The notes: a model not told the origin generated them from the letters alone. A stretch of 60,000 nt of DNA from Tubulanus polymorphus (GCF_964204645.1 NC_134029.1:16636450-16696449), one strand, 5' to 3'; numbered from the stretch's first letter, positions 11,501-22,652 are shown. Numbers and translations: made by a program.

Positions 11501-14500
11501 TCGAATTCCAGTCATTCCATCGAGATTAGGTCGCCGATACCTCAAACTATCCTTCCAAGCTTCATTATGTCGTTTTATTGCCTGATGTTTTATAACTTTA
11601 CTCAACGCATCAGCGCCAACCCATGACAAACAACAACCGGTCAAGTTCAATGACTGTATGTATACTGAATTCTTTATGCCTTTACATAAAACTAAAACAG
11701 AAACAATATCCATTATCTCATTGTTAGTTACAACATAAAAGAATTTATAGCTGGGACTAATTAAAACATCATCTTACTGTCCAATCCAGTATCACCAACA
11801 TTACAATATTCCACAGATAGATGGCGTAAACATGTACTTTTAGCCAAACCCTGAAAAATGATTTGCATATCTAGGATAATAGTAAATCTACGTGGGATAA
11901 TAATAAAGACAGGCGTTGAATTAAGAAAAGATAGGGCATTCCTCAGATTGTTGGAAGAAATATATCTGGCACACACAATTTCAAGTTATAGACTAAATGT
12001 GGAATTCTAAATGTGTCTGTTAAGAAATAACAAAGCTGATTTTCATGACATCGACTTTCAGAGCTCTAATTCTTGCACGATGGAACATCATCGGCAGGGG
12101 TTTATTGGCTTTACTGCACAGCAGGAGTGAGTGAGAATTTTGGGCATTGAAACTTTAAGTACATTAAACCAAGCAACAAGCCAGCTCATCAGCAATCAAA
12201 TTACAAAATACATGTACACTTATAAACATTGCGGCAATTTCTATGTTAAGAAAGCTGGTTTATGTTTCTGATGGTTTATGATGCGTCTAGGCAAGCCACA
12301 AGCCAACAACAGAAAACAAAGTAGAACGCATCTTCGAGGTTCAAGGTGTACTGATTTTCAGGATTTAAAGGGAACTCTCAAAAGGTTCTCAATCCTCTTT
12401 TTGTAAATGTACGTCATCAGGTTGCAATGGTTTTATTGTTTGCTGTAAAATACAATTTGAATTGAATGATTTAATCAGTCTATTATGCACGTGAATCAAC
12501 CACAACTGCACTACTCATGAGTACATTGTATCATGATTATTGAATTTATTTTATCATGATCATTGTAACAAAAATTAGAAGACAATGACTACCAGGTACT
12601 ATTTTTTTTGTTTTCTACTCTGTATTTACCAAGTTGTTGTGAAATTAACCCGTCATATCATTCATGTACAACATTTCGTTTTTTTTCTAAATCATGCCCA
12701 TAATGCTGATTGCAGCGCATGATGTGATAACCGTATATTTTGTATAAGTTTGATGGTTAAAATTAAGAATTTTTTGCAAAAAAAATTAATAACTTTATTT
12801 CCAATATAGACATTTCTGAGTCTCTAATCATTCTCAAAATGTTCACCATCAAAACACTCGAAAGTCCATTCCAAGAGTTTCTATCATGTTACCTATGCAG
12901 GCAGAATGAGATATTATGGAGACCACTTCAGGTTTTCCATGAATGTAGGGAATGATTAAGAAGCTTGACAGATGTCGTATTAACGTAACACATAAAAATT
13001 TGACTCATCCTCATGGATATTATATCTTTTCAATAGTATTTTTGCTATATTTTCTGGTTTTGGCTTGCCCATTCTTAACTTTTGGGCCCAGCCTAGAAAT
13101 TTTCTTAGATCTAGTCATACCTCAATTTAACACCCCCGATTCCCCGACCAACCTCGCCAACCACCTACATTTCATCGGAAACTGAACATTCGTATCTAAA
13201 ATGTAAGGAAAACCCCCGATTTACAGCACCTCACATACCGCCACTGCCAACGTAATCTCCTAGTACAATCATATACAAATGTATTACAATATTTCCCTAT
13301 TTTACGTCATCATAAAAGTTGAGTAACGTGATCTTTAATAATACTATTCCGTCTCGACCTAGGGTTAGGGTTAAAAGGGTCAAAACCACACTATTTACTG
13401 CCAAAATCAGGAATCCCCAAGGGTGGCATTAAATCGAGGTATGACTGTATTCGAGTTCCTTATCAATCAAATAAGCCCAGGTATTGTAGTATATTCATTT
13501 TTCTTGTCGATTAGGGTTTTTAACATACCTTTGACAGAGAAATCAAATCTCTTTCACGTAGTGGTAATCCTTGTAATTCGATACAAATCAAATTCGATGT
13601 TACGTTCAAACATTCACGTAAAGATTTACACACATGATATGTTATTTCTTTTGACCGAATTGCTGGAATTTTACGTCGATAAATCGCGCTCCTTTTTTCA
13701 TCTGAAATTAGAAAAGAGACCTATGTTTTGCTGTGTGTTGCCATACATTCTTGTTCATTGGATCATACATTTTGGAATTAAGGATTATACTATTTATGAA
13801 TTGGTTTTTTGATAAAGACTTGATGAAAATCTACCTAAATCTTCCTGTTGAAGTGACTGCTGGAAATAACTTCGAATTCCAATAAATTCGAGAGTCTTAT
13901 TGATTCTCACTGTGTTTAATATCGGTGCCCAGTCAGTGGCCCTGTCAAATAAACATTGTTATTATGAATTAAATGCAGCAAAAGTTATAACAGATACTAG
14001 TAATACAAGATAAACAAGGAACATATGCGTTCAGGAGGTTCTGTTTTAGTGAAGAACACAGTGCTAACCGTAACGTTGCCAGTCATCTGGGGCCGACTGT
14101 ATTATCAATCCGGACAGATCCCTAAATCAATTTCCCACATGAGTTATACAGTTCAAATTCACCATGCACTATACCATAGTAGGCCTATGTCCTTGGATTC
14201 ACACCTATTGGAAATCAGGTTTCTCGCTGTCCCAAAATGGCTGTCAAGGTGGACATCTTGAATTTCCATTTAGCGTTCTACAAACTTCAAATGATGTTTA
14301 TAATGTTTGCTTTCTTACAATGAAGATAAATAAGATAGGTCACTGCCTACACCTATTGAAATTCAAGTTACCCACACTTTCAAAATGGCTGTCATTACTT
14401 TAAACATTCCGGGATAACATAAGTGTGAAGATTAATGAGGTGGCAATGGTGCCAAATTTGCTAGAACTCCGAGAAACTGGTCTTGCCTTTTTCCCCATGC

Positions 14501-14728
14501 AAATGGCCAATTAAGATCTGCATAGTGAAATAAAAGCCCACTCTCCTAATGACAGAAAAAACAAACATACCTTACTCGATCTCCATTCAAATCGAGCACA
14601 TTTTCATTTAGGTGAGTCTTCACTGCTGGTAATGGACAGGAATCTTGTAATGCACATAGATTTTCATAATGTGATAAATAATCATAAGCGCCTCTTTGCC
14701 GAACTTGAACGGTTTCTATTAAAGTCAT
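5526..14728 (-). CDS. CEP78: CEP78, centrosomal protein of 78 kDa (11 exons, 3' end missing)
   Basis: Minus-strand exons, all with GT-AG sites and matching phases: 14728-14571, 13941-13835, 13701-13529, 11850-11778, 11691-11413, 9107-8929, 8277-8176, 8088-7961, 6261-6066, 5977-5900, 5689-5526 (about 545 codons). The start ATG at 14728 is chosen because SHYENLCALQDSCPLPAV follows about 20 residues on, as in known CEP78; an in-frame ATG at 14749 is the alternative. Leucine-rich repeats occupy exons 3-6 (RERDLISLSK, SLRYRRPNLDGM, ALDLQQCG). A basic, proline-rich segment follows in exons 7-8. A coiled coil (IELEQTRRLLKEERE) precedes the conserved KFHAFLDMLRDAG end. CEP78 family members act at the mature centriole and cilium base. 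The last exon ends in phase 2 with donor GTAAGT, so a C-terminal part of roughly 150 residues (by comparison with vertebrate proteins) should follow; I did not find it in 1-5525. No lesions are seen in the exons. Confidence 0.97.
7130..7600. repeat. Dispersed repeat in CEP78 intron, ending in the hairpin motif
   Basis: This non-coding block contains two related segments (AAGCGTCTTCAAAATTTCCC near 7309 and AAGCGTCTTCAAAACTTCCC near 7479), gene-desert phrases such as ATGGCTGCCATTCGGCCATC, a GGACGGACGG run at about 7525-7545, and then the second copy of the GAACGCAATAGCCCGCTGGG hairpin at 7551-7597. It sits in the intron between exons 8 and 9 of CEP78. The structure resembles non-autonomous dispersed repeats of marine invertebrates; family unknown. 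Confidence 0.6.
8689..8880. mobile_element. pogo/Tigger-type MITE in CEP78 intron
   Basis: A 192-bp element flanked by TA (8687-8688 and 8881-8882). The left end reads CAGTCGGCTCCGCTTTA; the right end on the minus strand reads CAGTCAACTCCACTTAA. Internal words TTTACTCGTATTT recur in both halves. The TA duplication and CAGT ends are those of Tc1/mariner-class pogo elements. No coding frame. It sits 49 bp from the donor of CEP78 exon 6. Confidence 0.8.
9270..9837. other. Intron sequence with degenerate repeats
   Basis: A-rich runs (around 9280 and 9625) and fragments such as GCCCTATTTTGGAGGGTG and AACACCCCCCATTTACCGC suggest worn pogo-like repeat pieces, but no end pair can be drawn. No exon is expected here, because CEP78 exons 5 and 6 splice in phase. 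Confidence 0.4.
9838..9900 (+). repeat. Possible tRNA-derived SINE fragment
   Basis: The stretch AAGCGCTGCGCTACCACTAC followed about 15 bases later by GTTCAAATC looks like the anticodon-arm region and B box of a tRNA-derived promoter. The acceptor stem does not close and no A box is convincing, so this is not called as a tRNA gene. It is the only such match noticed in the window. Confidence 0.35.
9960..11400. other. CEP78 intron 5, no gene seen
   Basis: Two related non-coding segments are present: GGGGTATATTTGAAACTTAA at 9956 and GGGGTATAATTTCAGGCCTC at 10329, each followed by similar text (ATAACTTTTGGGCCAACAATG and ATAACCATTGGGCTTACAAA, split here in 20-base limits). They are probably two diverged copies of one dispersed repeat. 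Short ORFs at 10507-10783 have no recognised domain. Confidence 0.45.
13112..13449. mobile_element. pogo/Tigger-type MITE in CEP78 intron 3
   Basis: The left end reads TAGTCATACCTCAATTTAAC and the right end on the minus strand reads TACAGTCATACCTCGATTTA. The left end has lost two bases of the CAG. Inside, CCCCCGAT words near the left and AATCCCCAAG near the right are in matching inverted positions. About 340 bp, no coding frame. It lies 80 bp downstream of CEP78 exon 3. Confidence 0.65.
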
Positions 14729-16000
14729 CTTCACTGAAACATAAAACAATAATCACGGATGAAAACTGGCACATCAAAAAACGCAGAAACTCAACAAATC
14801 TGTCATCCATAGCTTCGCTGGAGAGTATGGCTAAGGGGGAATGGTACTCAATGTACCTATATCATGCCTACTTGGGAAATGCCACTGAAATTTTCAAAAT
14901 AAACCCTCATTGACATAAACAGGAACTAGAAAGAAATTCAAAATCATGAGCCTGCTGACTTCCTGTCCTGGTCTAATTTGATGGGGCCAAATATCATCAC
15001 ATATCTCTTTTATGCCAAAAAAAGGACCGATTTTATGTCGATTCATTTACAAACTATATTCAGGTAAAACACCTGAGTGTAAAATACACCCTGAGAGTAT
15101 GTCGTTTATGAAGGTAGTCAGACATGCCAGATAAAAAAAATCTACATCAGTGACATATTCAAATTTTGTCAGGGACAAAAATATCCAGCCACATTTTCAG
15201 GGACATTTAAAAGAATCTAGGGAAAAAACCTACTATATTTTACACTGAAACATTGTTACGACCATCCGAGATATTAGAATATATCTTTTTTTACACAACT
15301 CGAATTCTGTTTCATAATTAGCTGCTTTGCTTTGATTGACATGATGCCAGATTCCCCAGCTACTCTACAACCAATTATACCAAAAAAGCTGTGTCTTTAT
15401 AAGCTGAAAGTTACTTATGTTGGGCCATGAAAATTTTTCATTTTGTAATTTGTATCAAGAGCCCCAAGGGGCACTATGGCCAGCCTGTCAGCTTGGTCAT
15501 AAAATGGCAAATGATGCATTGTGGGTTAAATGTGTCCAAATACACTCCCAGCTCGATAGACTAGTCAATAATTTACACAGTTCAATAGTGCTTTCATAAG
15601 TAGCACAGACAGTGACTGGAGCTGGCAGGAACAAATACCTCAGATGAATCTTTTCCCTTGGTCTTAGTGATTTGAATGTGGAATAGAATTGAATTTTCTG
15701 AAATTGGCTCAATAAAACAAAATTGAATTGGATTTGCTGTTTTACTTTGTTCAATGCAGTAAAACGGAATTGGATTTGATATTTTTTGCAGAATAAAATT
15801 TGATTGAATTTGCAGTTTGAGCACATGGTTAATTAGCATATCAAGGTCATCCATCCGATTCGAGAAAAAGCTATTTTTCCCGGACTTTGCACAAATGTCA
15901 ATGATATTTTCTCCCCCCAAAAACCAAATCAACTAAAGATTTCACAGAAATCGATATGCAAATACAATTAATTAGATCTTAAAATAAAACCCGGAAGTAA
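14729..16000. other. Upstream region of CEP78, no second gene seen
   Basis: The sequence immediately 5' of the CEP78 start holds no TATA box or CpG cluster. The segment at 15597-15660 (GCACAGACAGTGACTGGAGC and following) resembles 3826-3890 and is a dispersed repeat. Minus-strand frames at 15497-15932 are low-complexity (repeated QIQF/NPIQF words from AATTGAATTGGATT repeats) and are not called genes. Confidence 0.5.
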
Positions 16001-16052
16001 AACGGTAGACGATCCCACGGGTTCACGTGAACATCTGCTGATCTCTGCGGTT

Positions 16053-16100
16053 AAGCCAATCATAAAGGAGTCTTTGCTTTCTGATTGGCTTTTTAAAACA
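16053..16100. promoter_or_regulatory. Inverted pair of CCAAT boxes
   Basis: AAGCCAATCA and, 26 bp on, TGATTGGCTT form an exact 10-bp inverted repeat, each arm containing a CCAAT pentamer in opposite orientation. It lies 1.3 kb upstream of the CEP78 start codon, so an upstream promoter with an untranslated first exon is conceivable. Equally it could be a small hairpin of a worn MITE. Confidence 0.3.
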
Positions 16101-16796
16101 GATATTTTTGCAATCAGATATTCGCGAAAAAGTTCAGATAAATTTTAACTAGGCCCTCTTTCAAAATTCAGCTTCATAGGGGATGGAGAATGGATGATGC
16201 TCTAATAAATGATTTTGATCTGAATATATGCTCAGTTGCACAGTCAAAGAGCCTTAGCTCAGGAAACCATGCCATTTAAATTCGCTCCATTTGTATAGTA
16301 ATAGGCTCAGCCTACGGCTGGCCTAATAAATAAGTTGTTGATACTATTCTACAGGCTTCTCGCTTTATCTATGTCTGTAGAATGTTGCACAGAGAATGAC
16401 GAACACCAGGCGGAAATAGCTGATCAGCAATTAGCGCGCGGCAAGTTTGATTGACAGCGCTACAGATTGCGTCTATGGGATCTGCATAGCGCGCAAATGC
16501 ATTTTGTTTCATTTTGTTGAATGAATGGCAGCTTATTGGAACACTGCAAGTTTCCTGGAAAACTGAAACTAGGCCACACTTGATTTCCAACATACAGTCT
16601 GAACACGAGTCTCTCGCGTGGGGTGGGGCCTCGCTGTGGAAACTCAGTTGGATCGGTTATAGTAGCTCAAGCGAGCAAGTGCCAGGACTATTTGAAATTA
16701 AACGCGACAATGCAGAATTAAACGTGAATGAGGCAATTCTCTCCGGGATTTTTATGGGCTCTTAATAAAATGTAAACTCTCGCCAGGATTTTAGGA

Positions 16797-16836
16797 CTAA
16801 AATATAGCTGCAAAGCAGCGATAACGGGTTTTCTGA
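16797..16836. repeat. 40-bp repeated motif with GCTGC-GCAGC hairpin (copy 1)
   Basis: AAAATATAGCTGCAAAGCAG followed by CGATAACGGGTTTTCTGA. The same text with two changes is at 25932-25971. The core GCTGCAAAGCAGC is a hairpin. Two well-preserved copies 9 kb apart in otherwise unrelated flanks suggest the end or a conserved part of a dispersed element. Confidence 0.7.
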
Positions 16837-16839
16837 GCA

Positions 16840-17690
16840 GGCGTGCTATTCAGTATTTGAAAAGTGGATAATACAAATATATCAATACGGGATATGCATT
16901 TGATGTGTCAAGTCACACCAATGCGGTTTAACATAACATAATTCATAGTTATAGTCACATTGGGGGTTACTCAGGTCGTTTAGTTGTCTGTGGAGTCGAG
17001 TAGATTGGTTACCCTTCTGTAACATTGGTTACGGAGACTCGTCAGCTTGATGAGTTGTATGTATTATGATTGTGCACCACCTGCATTTTCCGAAATAATG
17101 TTCATATAATTATTTGAAGGGACGATTGAAATCAATTATCAACGTACATCTGAATATGTAATAGTCCTTAGTAACTTTCTGTTGCAGAGGGCATAGAAAA
17201 GATTTTGAAATTATTTAATTAAAATATAAATTTTATTTACGAAAAATAAACTATTATGGTCAGTACAAATTGAAAATTCATAGTGTATTTTAAAGAACAA
17301 GCTTACATAGCTTACAGAATACATCACGTACATTTGAATTTTATAAGTGATGGGTAAAAATCAACATGTTGCAGAAAGAAATGTAGTTAATTATTTAACA
17401 ATATCGAAATATGTGCTCTCTTTTTAAACTAATGGAGTGATACGCAATTAATCACATGGCCTGTATTAAAAGAAAGAACATACAAGTTGGATATTTATAA
17501 GTCGAAACATGTGAACAGAAACTAAAACTTTGATGTCAGTGACCAGTATGGAATTACACAACGACAATTGGCTTTAAACTCAACAAACATTATTAAAGAA
17601 TGTTTCAAACAAAATGCTTTATATAACGACATGAATAAACTTGTTTTACAAAACAAGAAAGTACATTTTGAACTTTTGAATGGTCGAATC
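16840..17690. other. No gene seen
   Basis: AT-rich sequence without open frames of note, repeats or RNA-gene signals that I could recognise. Confidence 0.6.
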
Positions 17691-17699
17691 CCATTTATT

Positions 17700-18010
17700 C
17701 ACAGTAACCTGTGATGTGGCGATTCTCGGAGCCATCCTTCTTGATGACGTCACTAACAAGTGGTCACGGCCGTACGCGTGCACTCATTTCTTTGAAAATC
17801 TAGCTTCCTCGCGGAGCAGGACCTGGTGACGCTGCGCCCCGCCCCCTTCGCGCTGAGAAATATCTTATTCCCAGTCAGCAGAGACAGGTTCTAAAGATCA
17901 TAGAGTGCATCGCTGGAGGGTTTCCGATCCATATAATTGAATTTGAATTGGTGCGGTGGCGCTCTCAATGCGGAAGTTTTTGTCACTAAATGACGTCACA
18001 AACTGTTATT
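17700..18010. promoter_or_regulatory. GC-rich, CRE-containing promoter-like block
   Basis: This 300-bp block stands out from AT-rich neighbours: it has many CpG dinucleotides, a GC box (CGCCCCGCCCCC near 17835), and two TGACGTCA palindromes (near 17746 and 17990), each in a TGACGTCAC context about 245 bp apart. No TATA box is seen. No open frame of host type starts within 500 bp on either strand; an untranslated first exon is possible. It could alternatively be the internal promoter of a transposon. Confidence 0.45.
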
Positions 18011-18259
18011 TCGCCGGTGCTTGTTGTCTAACAATTCAATTCAATTCTTTATTTACAGTAACCTAATAAGTAATTTTAAGTTTCAAATAGGATGGAAAGT
18101 ACATTCAGACAATCTGTTGGTTCAGAGAGACCGTTATTACAGTATCAATTTATACATTTCGTTTCGAAGCTGTCAGTTGCCGAATCTGAATGAAGATTTA
18201 TTTTATTTGATTTTATTTGACGAAATCGGCGGAAAATATATAATAATAATAATCAACAG

Positions 18260-18300
18260 AATTTCAAGAGGGTTTTCGACGAAAGTCAGAAAACCCTAAT
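18260..18300. repeat. Small hairpin
   Basis: AGGGTTTTC and GAAAACCCT form a perfect 9-bp stem around a short loop (GACGAAAGTCA). Probably a worn element end; no terminator role is implied in this eukaryotic setting. Confidence 0.4.
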
Positions 18301-18479
18301 AAAATTTCTGTGACAAATTGGGGCTCTCCGGTACAGCGAATAAAATTTCAAAAACCGGGACTGTCCCAGCGAAACCGCATGTCTGGGCAGGTATTGAAAA
18401 TAAAAATGGCTTTCTTTGACCTTGACCTTTGACATACAAAACCCAAATCTGCTCCTTGGGCATCTTTTTTTTTAAATAT

Positions 18480-18690
18480 TCATTGCTAGTCATTTGGCTG
18501 AAGACTTTAAACTACATGGTTGCATAGACACGTTTTCAGGTTTTCCTTTAGAAGGCTACCTTGGTCATTTAAAAGGTCTGGTAGGAAATGCTCCACATCC
18601 ACTCCAACAAGTGATCAAATGTCTTAGTGAAAAGGCTTCGAAAATCTATCCCTCAAGAGCCATTTTTCCCAGTTCTCTAAAAACCACATA
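18480..18690 (+). pseudogene. Transposon-derived protein fragment
   Basis: A 65-residue frame (from 18494; open upstream to about 18482) contains DTFSGFPLEGYLGHLKGLV and then PLQQVIKCLSEKAS. This pattern, an acidic or S-F-x-F/P-E-x-Y/F-L-x-x-L-K-x-L-V string followed by P-L-Q-Q, I associate from memory with the C-terminal part of multi-copy transposase-domain proteins in invertebrates and fish. No catalytic part is seen, and the superfamily is not certain. Confidence 0.4.
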
Positions 18691-19234
18691 GTGATGGACC
18701 AGTGCCTGGGTTTTAATGGGTGTTCAACAGTACAAGAAAGTTGCATTTCATTCCGAAAATGGTACTGGTAGCTTCTATGGATTTCAGGGTGATTTTTTGA
18801 AATATTTTGAAAATCTTGCTTTTGGGCTGTATTGATAGCTTAAAATGTTGTCTTTAAAATAATATAACTTTTATTACACTTTGAAAGCGTTTTATACATT
18901 AATAAGTGATTTAAAAAAAAATTCTACAACTTTGGAAACCCGGAAGTGCAACATTTTTCATCTAAAACATCATTATTTTGGCAAAATTTTGAATTCTATC
19001 AAGTATAAACCTAAAGACCATAATGTGCTGCCATCTATGTCCCTCTTTAACCGATGTTTGGAGGTTGTGTGGAGCCGCCGTCTCCTATACTCAGCTATCC
19101 CATATTTGGTGATCAGAATTTTTTTTACAAAATCTTCTAAAAATCGGTGTTCATCAGTCAATCCAGAGACTAATTTCGAAAAAACAACCACTGAAGTAAA
19201 AGAAAATATTTGTTTTCTAACATAATTCACAAGA

Positions 19235-20823
19235 AAAAAAGGGTAAGAAGACGTATTATGTTCGTAAGAGACGCTTTAGAGGAAACCAATATAAGCAATC
19301 CGAACCCGGAAGTGAAAGAGAATCTCCAACATCCAGTGTCATTAGTGCTTCAAAACGTAAACTTGATACATCTGTTGACACTTTACAGGCCGCCATTGAG
19401 AGTAAGAATGAAGACCACCCACTTGAAGGCTTTGCTATTATTGATTTGGTGATTTTACGAGAGATTTTTACCAAGTACTGTAAGTGGCGGATTGTGGAGC
19501 GCCACTTGATGTTGTTCATGAACCAAGCCATCGATTTGGTTTTGCGCTTTCTCTCAAAATGAAATGCCACACCTGTGACTATGAAGAGAATCAGTATTCC
19601 TCCAGAAGATTTTCTGACCCAGCTATTGTAAACAAGAACAAGAGTAGCCCATTCATAATAAACCGTTTAGCGACAATGGCATTTCGTTCACAGGGACTCG
19701 GCGCTGAAGCTATGGAGAAAATGTAGTGCATCATGAATTTTCCAGGTTCACTTTCGACGAATAGCTATAACTCGCACGTCTCTATGCTAGTTGAACATTT
19801 CAGCAATGAGTGCATACAATCTATGCAAAATGCTGTCGGAGATATCAAAAATAATTCTGATACTCTTGTCGAAACCGATATCTCATTTGATGGTACCTGG
19901 CATCGGCGGGGCCATACATCCATGCATGGTGTATTCACAGCCATTGCACAGGACGTTGATAGATGCATTGATTATGTAGTGAAAAGCAAAATACTGTAAG
20001 AAGTGTGAGGTATGGAAAAAACGGCAAGATACACCAGAGTATATAGACTTCGAGCGAGAACACAAGCCTCGTTGTCCAATCAACCATGGTGGTTCGGCCT
20101 GTGCGATGGAACCAAAGGCGGCTATAGAAATGTTTGCCAGGTCTGTAGAGACACGTGGCTTGGTCTACAAAGCCTTCATTGGGGATGGAGACAGCAGCAC
20201 TTACCAAAATGTGATAGATTCAAAGCCATACCCAAACGTTGTGCCAGAAAAAAAAGAATGTGTCGGCCATGTGCAGAAGCGTGTGGGTGGTCGGCTTCGA
20301 AAATTGAAAGCGTCCTATAAGAAACAGAAACTATCTGATGGAAAGTGCATTGGTGGAAAGAACAGACTCACTAATAATGTGATTGATACACTGCAAAATT
20401 ATTATGGCATGGCTATCCGCAGCAACAAACAGAATTTGGTGCAAATGCAGCGCGACGCCATGGCAACACTATATCATGTTGCCTCTACCGCAGAGAATCC
20501 GCAGCATCACATGTGTCCTGATTGAGATAAATCTTGGTGCAAATACAATAGAACAGACAATAATGGCTACAAGCACAAACATGGCCTGTCTGAGTGTATT
20601 GTAGAATTATAAGAACCAATATACGATGAACCGTGTTCGGAAACATTGCTCACGCGGTGCGTTGACGGCTGAACTCAGAACATGAACGAAAATCAACAAC
20701 GCATCAGACATTCAATCCGAAAATCGACAGAAACGTAGAAAGAGACTTAGGTCCATCAGAAAAGGACTTGTTGATGATTATGAACAAAAGGAAGGAACAA
20801 TTTATGAAGCTGGTGGCTTTTAA
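19235..20823 (+). pseudogene. Mutator-like transposase remnant (broken)
   Basis: Pieces in shifting frames follow the order of the Mutator-like transposase family (the group I know as Pfam 'Mutator'). They are a basic start (KKTYYVRKRRFRGNQY) near 19245, SASKRKL and EGFAIIDLVILREIF at 19360-19470, a Cys pair region (MKCHTCDY) at 19560, SFDGTWHRRGHTS near 19886, GDGDSSTYQNV near 20184, ECVGHVQKR near 20258 and GKNRLTNNVIDTLQNYYG near 20357. The piece EGTIYEAGGF near 20797 matches the family's C-terminal end. Between about 20620 and 20690 a block of C-terminal sequence is missing. Several stops and frame changes show that it is dead. No terminal inverted repeats were identified. Confidence 0.75.
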
Positions 20824-21218
20824 AAGCCTATATAAGTGTGTTTCACTGGGCACAAGAACTTTAAATTCGATTTCCTGAAAATGCCATTTTGTATGGTTTT
20901 CCTTATGTTTTTTAAGGATTAAAAAAAAAGTATCAGATGTATTTACTTGAAATTTGGCCTGTTTATTCCTTATGCCCCTTGTCATGTTCCCTACCACTTT
21001 CAGTGTTCTAATCATATTCTAAGATAAGTTTTTACCGCTTTTACAAAAAAAATTAATTTTGAGGATTTGATAATTTATAAAGAATAATTTGAACGGAAAC
21101 GGTTGCCATGGTAACCAGAAAATGTAAAATTCGTAGTTCGGATATGTTTTCCTCTTTCTGGACTTGGTATGATGATTCTATATGGTTATTTACCTATTTA
21201 GATGATTAAATAAGAAAT
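20824..21218. other. No gene seen
   Basis: AT-rich spacer between the Mutator-like remnant and the MITE at 21221. No repeat ends or RNA genes recognised. Confidence 0.6.
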
Positions 21219-21220
21219 TA

Positions 21221-21828
21221 CCGTATTTTCCGGCCAATAAGCCGATTTTCTAGCCTCAGATTTTTACCCAAAATATCGTGATCGGCTTATTGGGCGGATA
21301 CGATCTGACATAAAAAATCACTTCCTGATCTATGCCACTCTAATGCTCTCAATGATCGTCAAAATCAAGAAAAGTGGTCGATATTTATTTGAGGTCATTA
21401 TTTACTACCAATTATAATCTATTTTGAACTATTTTATTTTTACTTTGATTGTTCCATCACCGCACAGCGGCAATGGTATACATTTATATAACGCGCAAGT
21501 TCATCGTACTACCACGTGTCAGTTCATACATTAGTATATATGCAAATCAGCAGTGAGCCGCGTACTGCGTGTATGGCTGTATGTATAGTAATCAGCTGAG
21601 TGAGTCTATATATAGCAGAGTCACTCGGCGATGGTAATATACACAGCACTCTCACACATCGGCGGGCGCTACTGTCAGCCTCTTAAATCGTCAATTAAGA
21701 CGAACTAATTGACAAATCAGTGAATTAAAATCTCTGATGAAGGGCCTCGGCTTATTGGGCGAAGCTTTATGAAATCCATGTATTTTAGGCTAAAAAACTG
21801 CCCTCGGCTTATTGGCCGGAAAATACGG
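21221..21828. mobile_element. MITE with long perfect terminal inverted repeats, TA target
   Basis: A 608-bp element flanked by TA (21219-21220 and 21829-21830). Both ends begin CCGTATTTTCCGGCCAATAA and continue for at least 25 bp identically in inverse orientation (into GCCGA). Subterminal CGGCTTATTGGGCG words recur at about 21280 and 21750 in matching inverse positions. No coding capacity. The TA duplication indicates the Tc1/mariner class. The perfect ends imply fairly recent movement. Confidence 0.9.
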
Positions 21829-21830
21829 TA

Positions 21831-22376
21831 GTTAAAATCCATAGGAGCTACCTTAACTTTGGACATATCCAGATGACTGTATTGTGTCAGACAGAATTTT
21901 TTGACACCTTATAAAACGTGACCATAATGAACATAAAAATGTTACCCATTCAGCGTCATTTTACAAACGGCAACCGTAAATTGATGTGCAAAAGGTCACA
22001 GGTCTATGTGTACACAAAAAAGCTATTTGGCAAAATATTATTGACAAAGATGTAGAATGGCTTTCTGTGATTATATAATGACCTCTATTTGAACGTCGAA
22101 ATATTACATTGCATTGAATATCATTAGAAGACGTATTGTAATAGCAAAGGATGCATGAAAAACTCCCTGATCATTATTGACGATATTTTTTGCTTCATTT
22201 TGAAAACCCATGTTCCCAAGCGGTCCTTAATTTATACCAATCACCATGATACTCCTTGGCGTACTTTTTGACTGGAAGACTTTCGGGGCAGACATCAATG
22301 TGACATATCCTCCTCTTTATCGATGAAATAACCATATAATATATATTGGAAAATACAATGGTAATGCTAACGTTGC
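21831..22376. other. No gene seen
   Basis: AT-rich spacer without recognised repeats or coding exons. Confidence 0.55.
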
Positions 22377-22379
22377 ATT

Positions 22380-22614
22380 AAAAATGTGTTATTAACAACC
22401 TAAATCGAACTTCGAATCGCGGGATTCGAACACCATCCACCAAAATTAATCGATCGATGTAACAACGTTGCGGCCATTTTGGTTCATTCGAAAAGAAATT
22501 CTTAATCTTAGTGGTTACGAATGAGCATTGAAGGTCTATTTCGAAATTCGATTCAAACAGTTTCTTTAATTTTTTAAGAAACTGTTTAAATCGAATTTCG
22601 AAATAGACCTTCAA
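22380..22614 (-). pseudogene. Penelope-like element fragment, inverted partner
   Basis: The minus-strand frame reads LKKLFESNFEIDLQCSF then TTKIKNFFSN, matching the plus-strand partner at 22580-22660. After that it departs from the element (EPKWPQRCYIDRLILVDG), so only about 80 bp of Penelope-like sequence are present in this orientation. It marks the junction of an inverted insertion. Confidence 0.6.
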
Positions 22615-22652
22615 TGCTCATTCATAACCACTAAGATTAAGAATTTCTTTTC
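22487..22652. repeat. Near-perfect palindrome of Penelope-like sequence
   Basis: Left arm 22487-22565 and right arm 22574-22652 are inverse copies with very few differences; AAGAAATTCTTAATCTTAGT marks the outer left and the inverse the outer right. The centre is TTTAATTTTTTAAGAAAC-like AT-rich sequence. Both arms encode the same peptide in opposite directions (NFEIDLQCSF followed by TTKIKNFF), so two Penelope-like 3' segments meet head to head. Confidence 0.85.

Noticed and set aside
15497-15932. Two overlapping minus-strand frames of about 110 codons
   Set aside because: Low-complexity peptide (QIQF, NPIQF repeats) from an AATTGAATTGGATT-type repeat.
19883-20207. Minus-strand frames of 66-90 codons
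   Set aside because: They are shadows of the Mutator-like transposase pieces on the plus strand.
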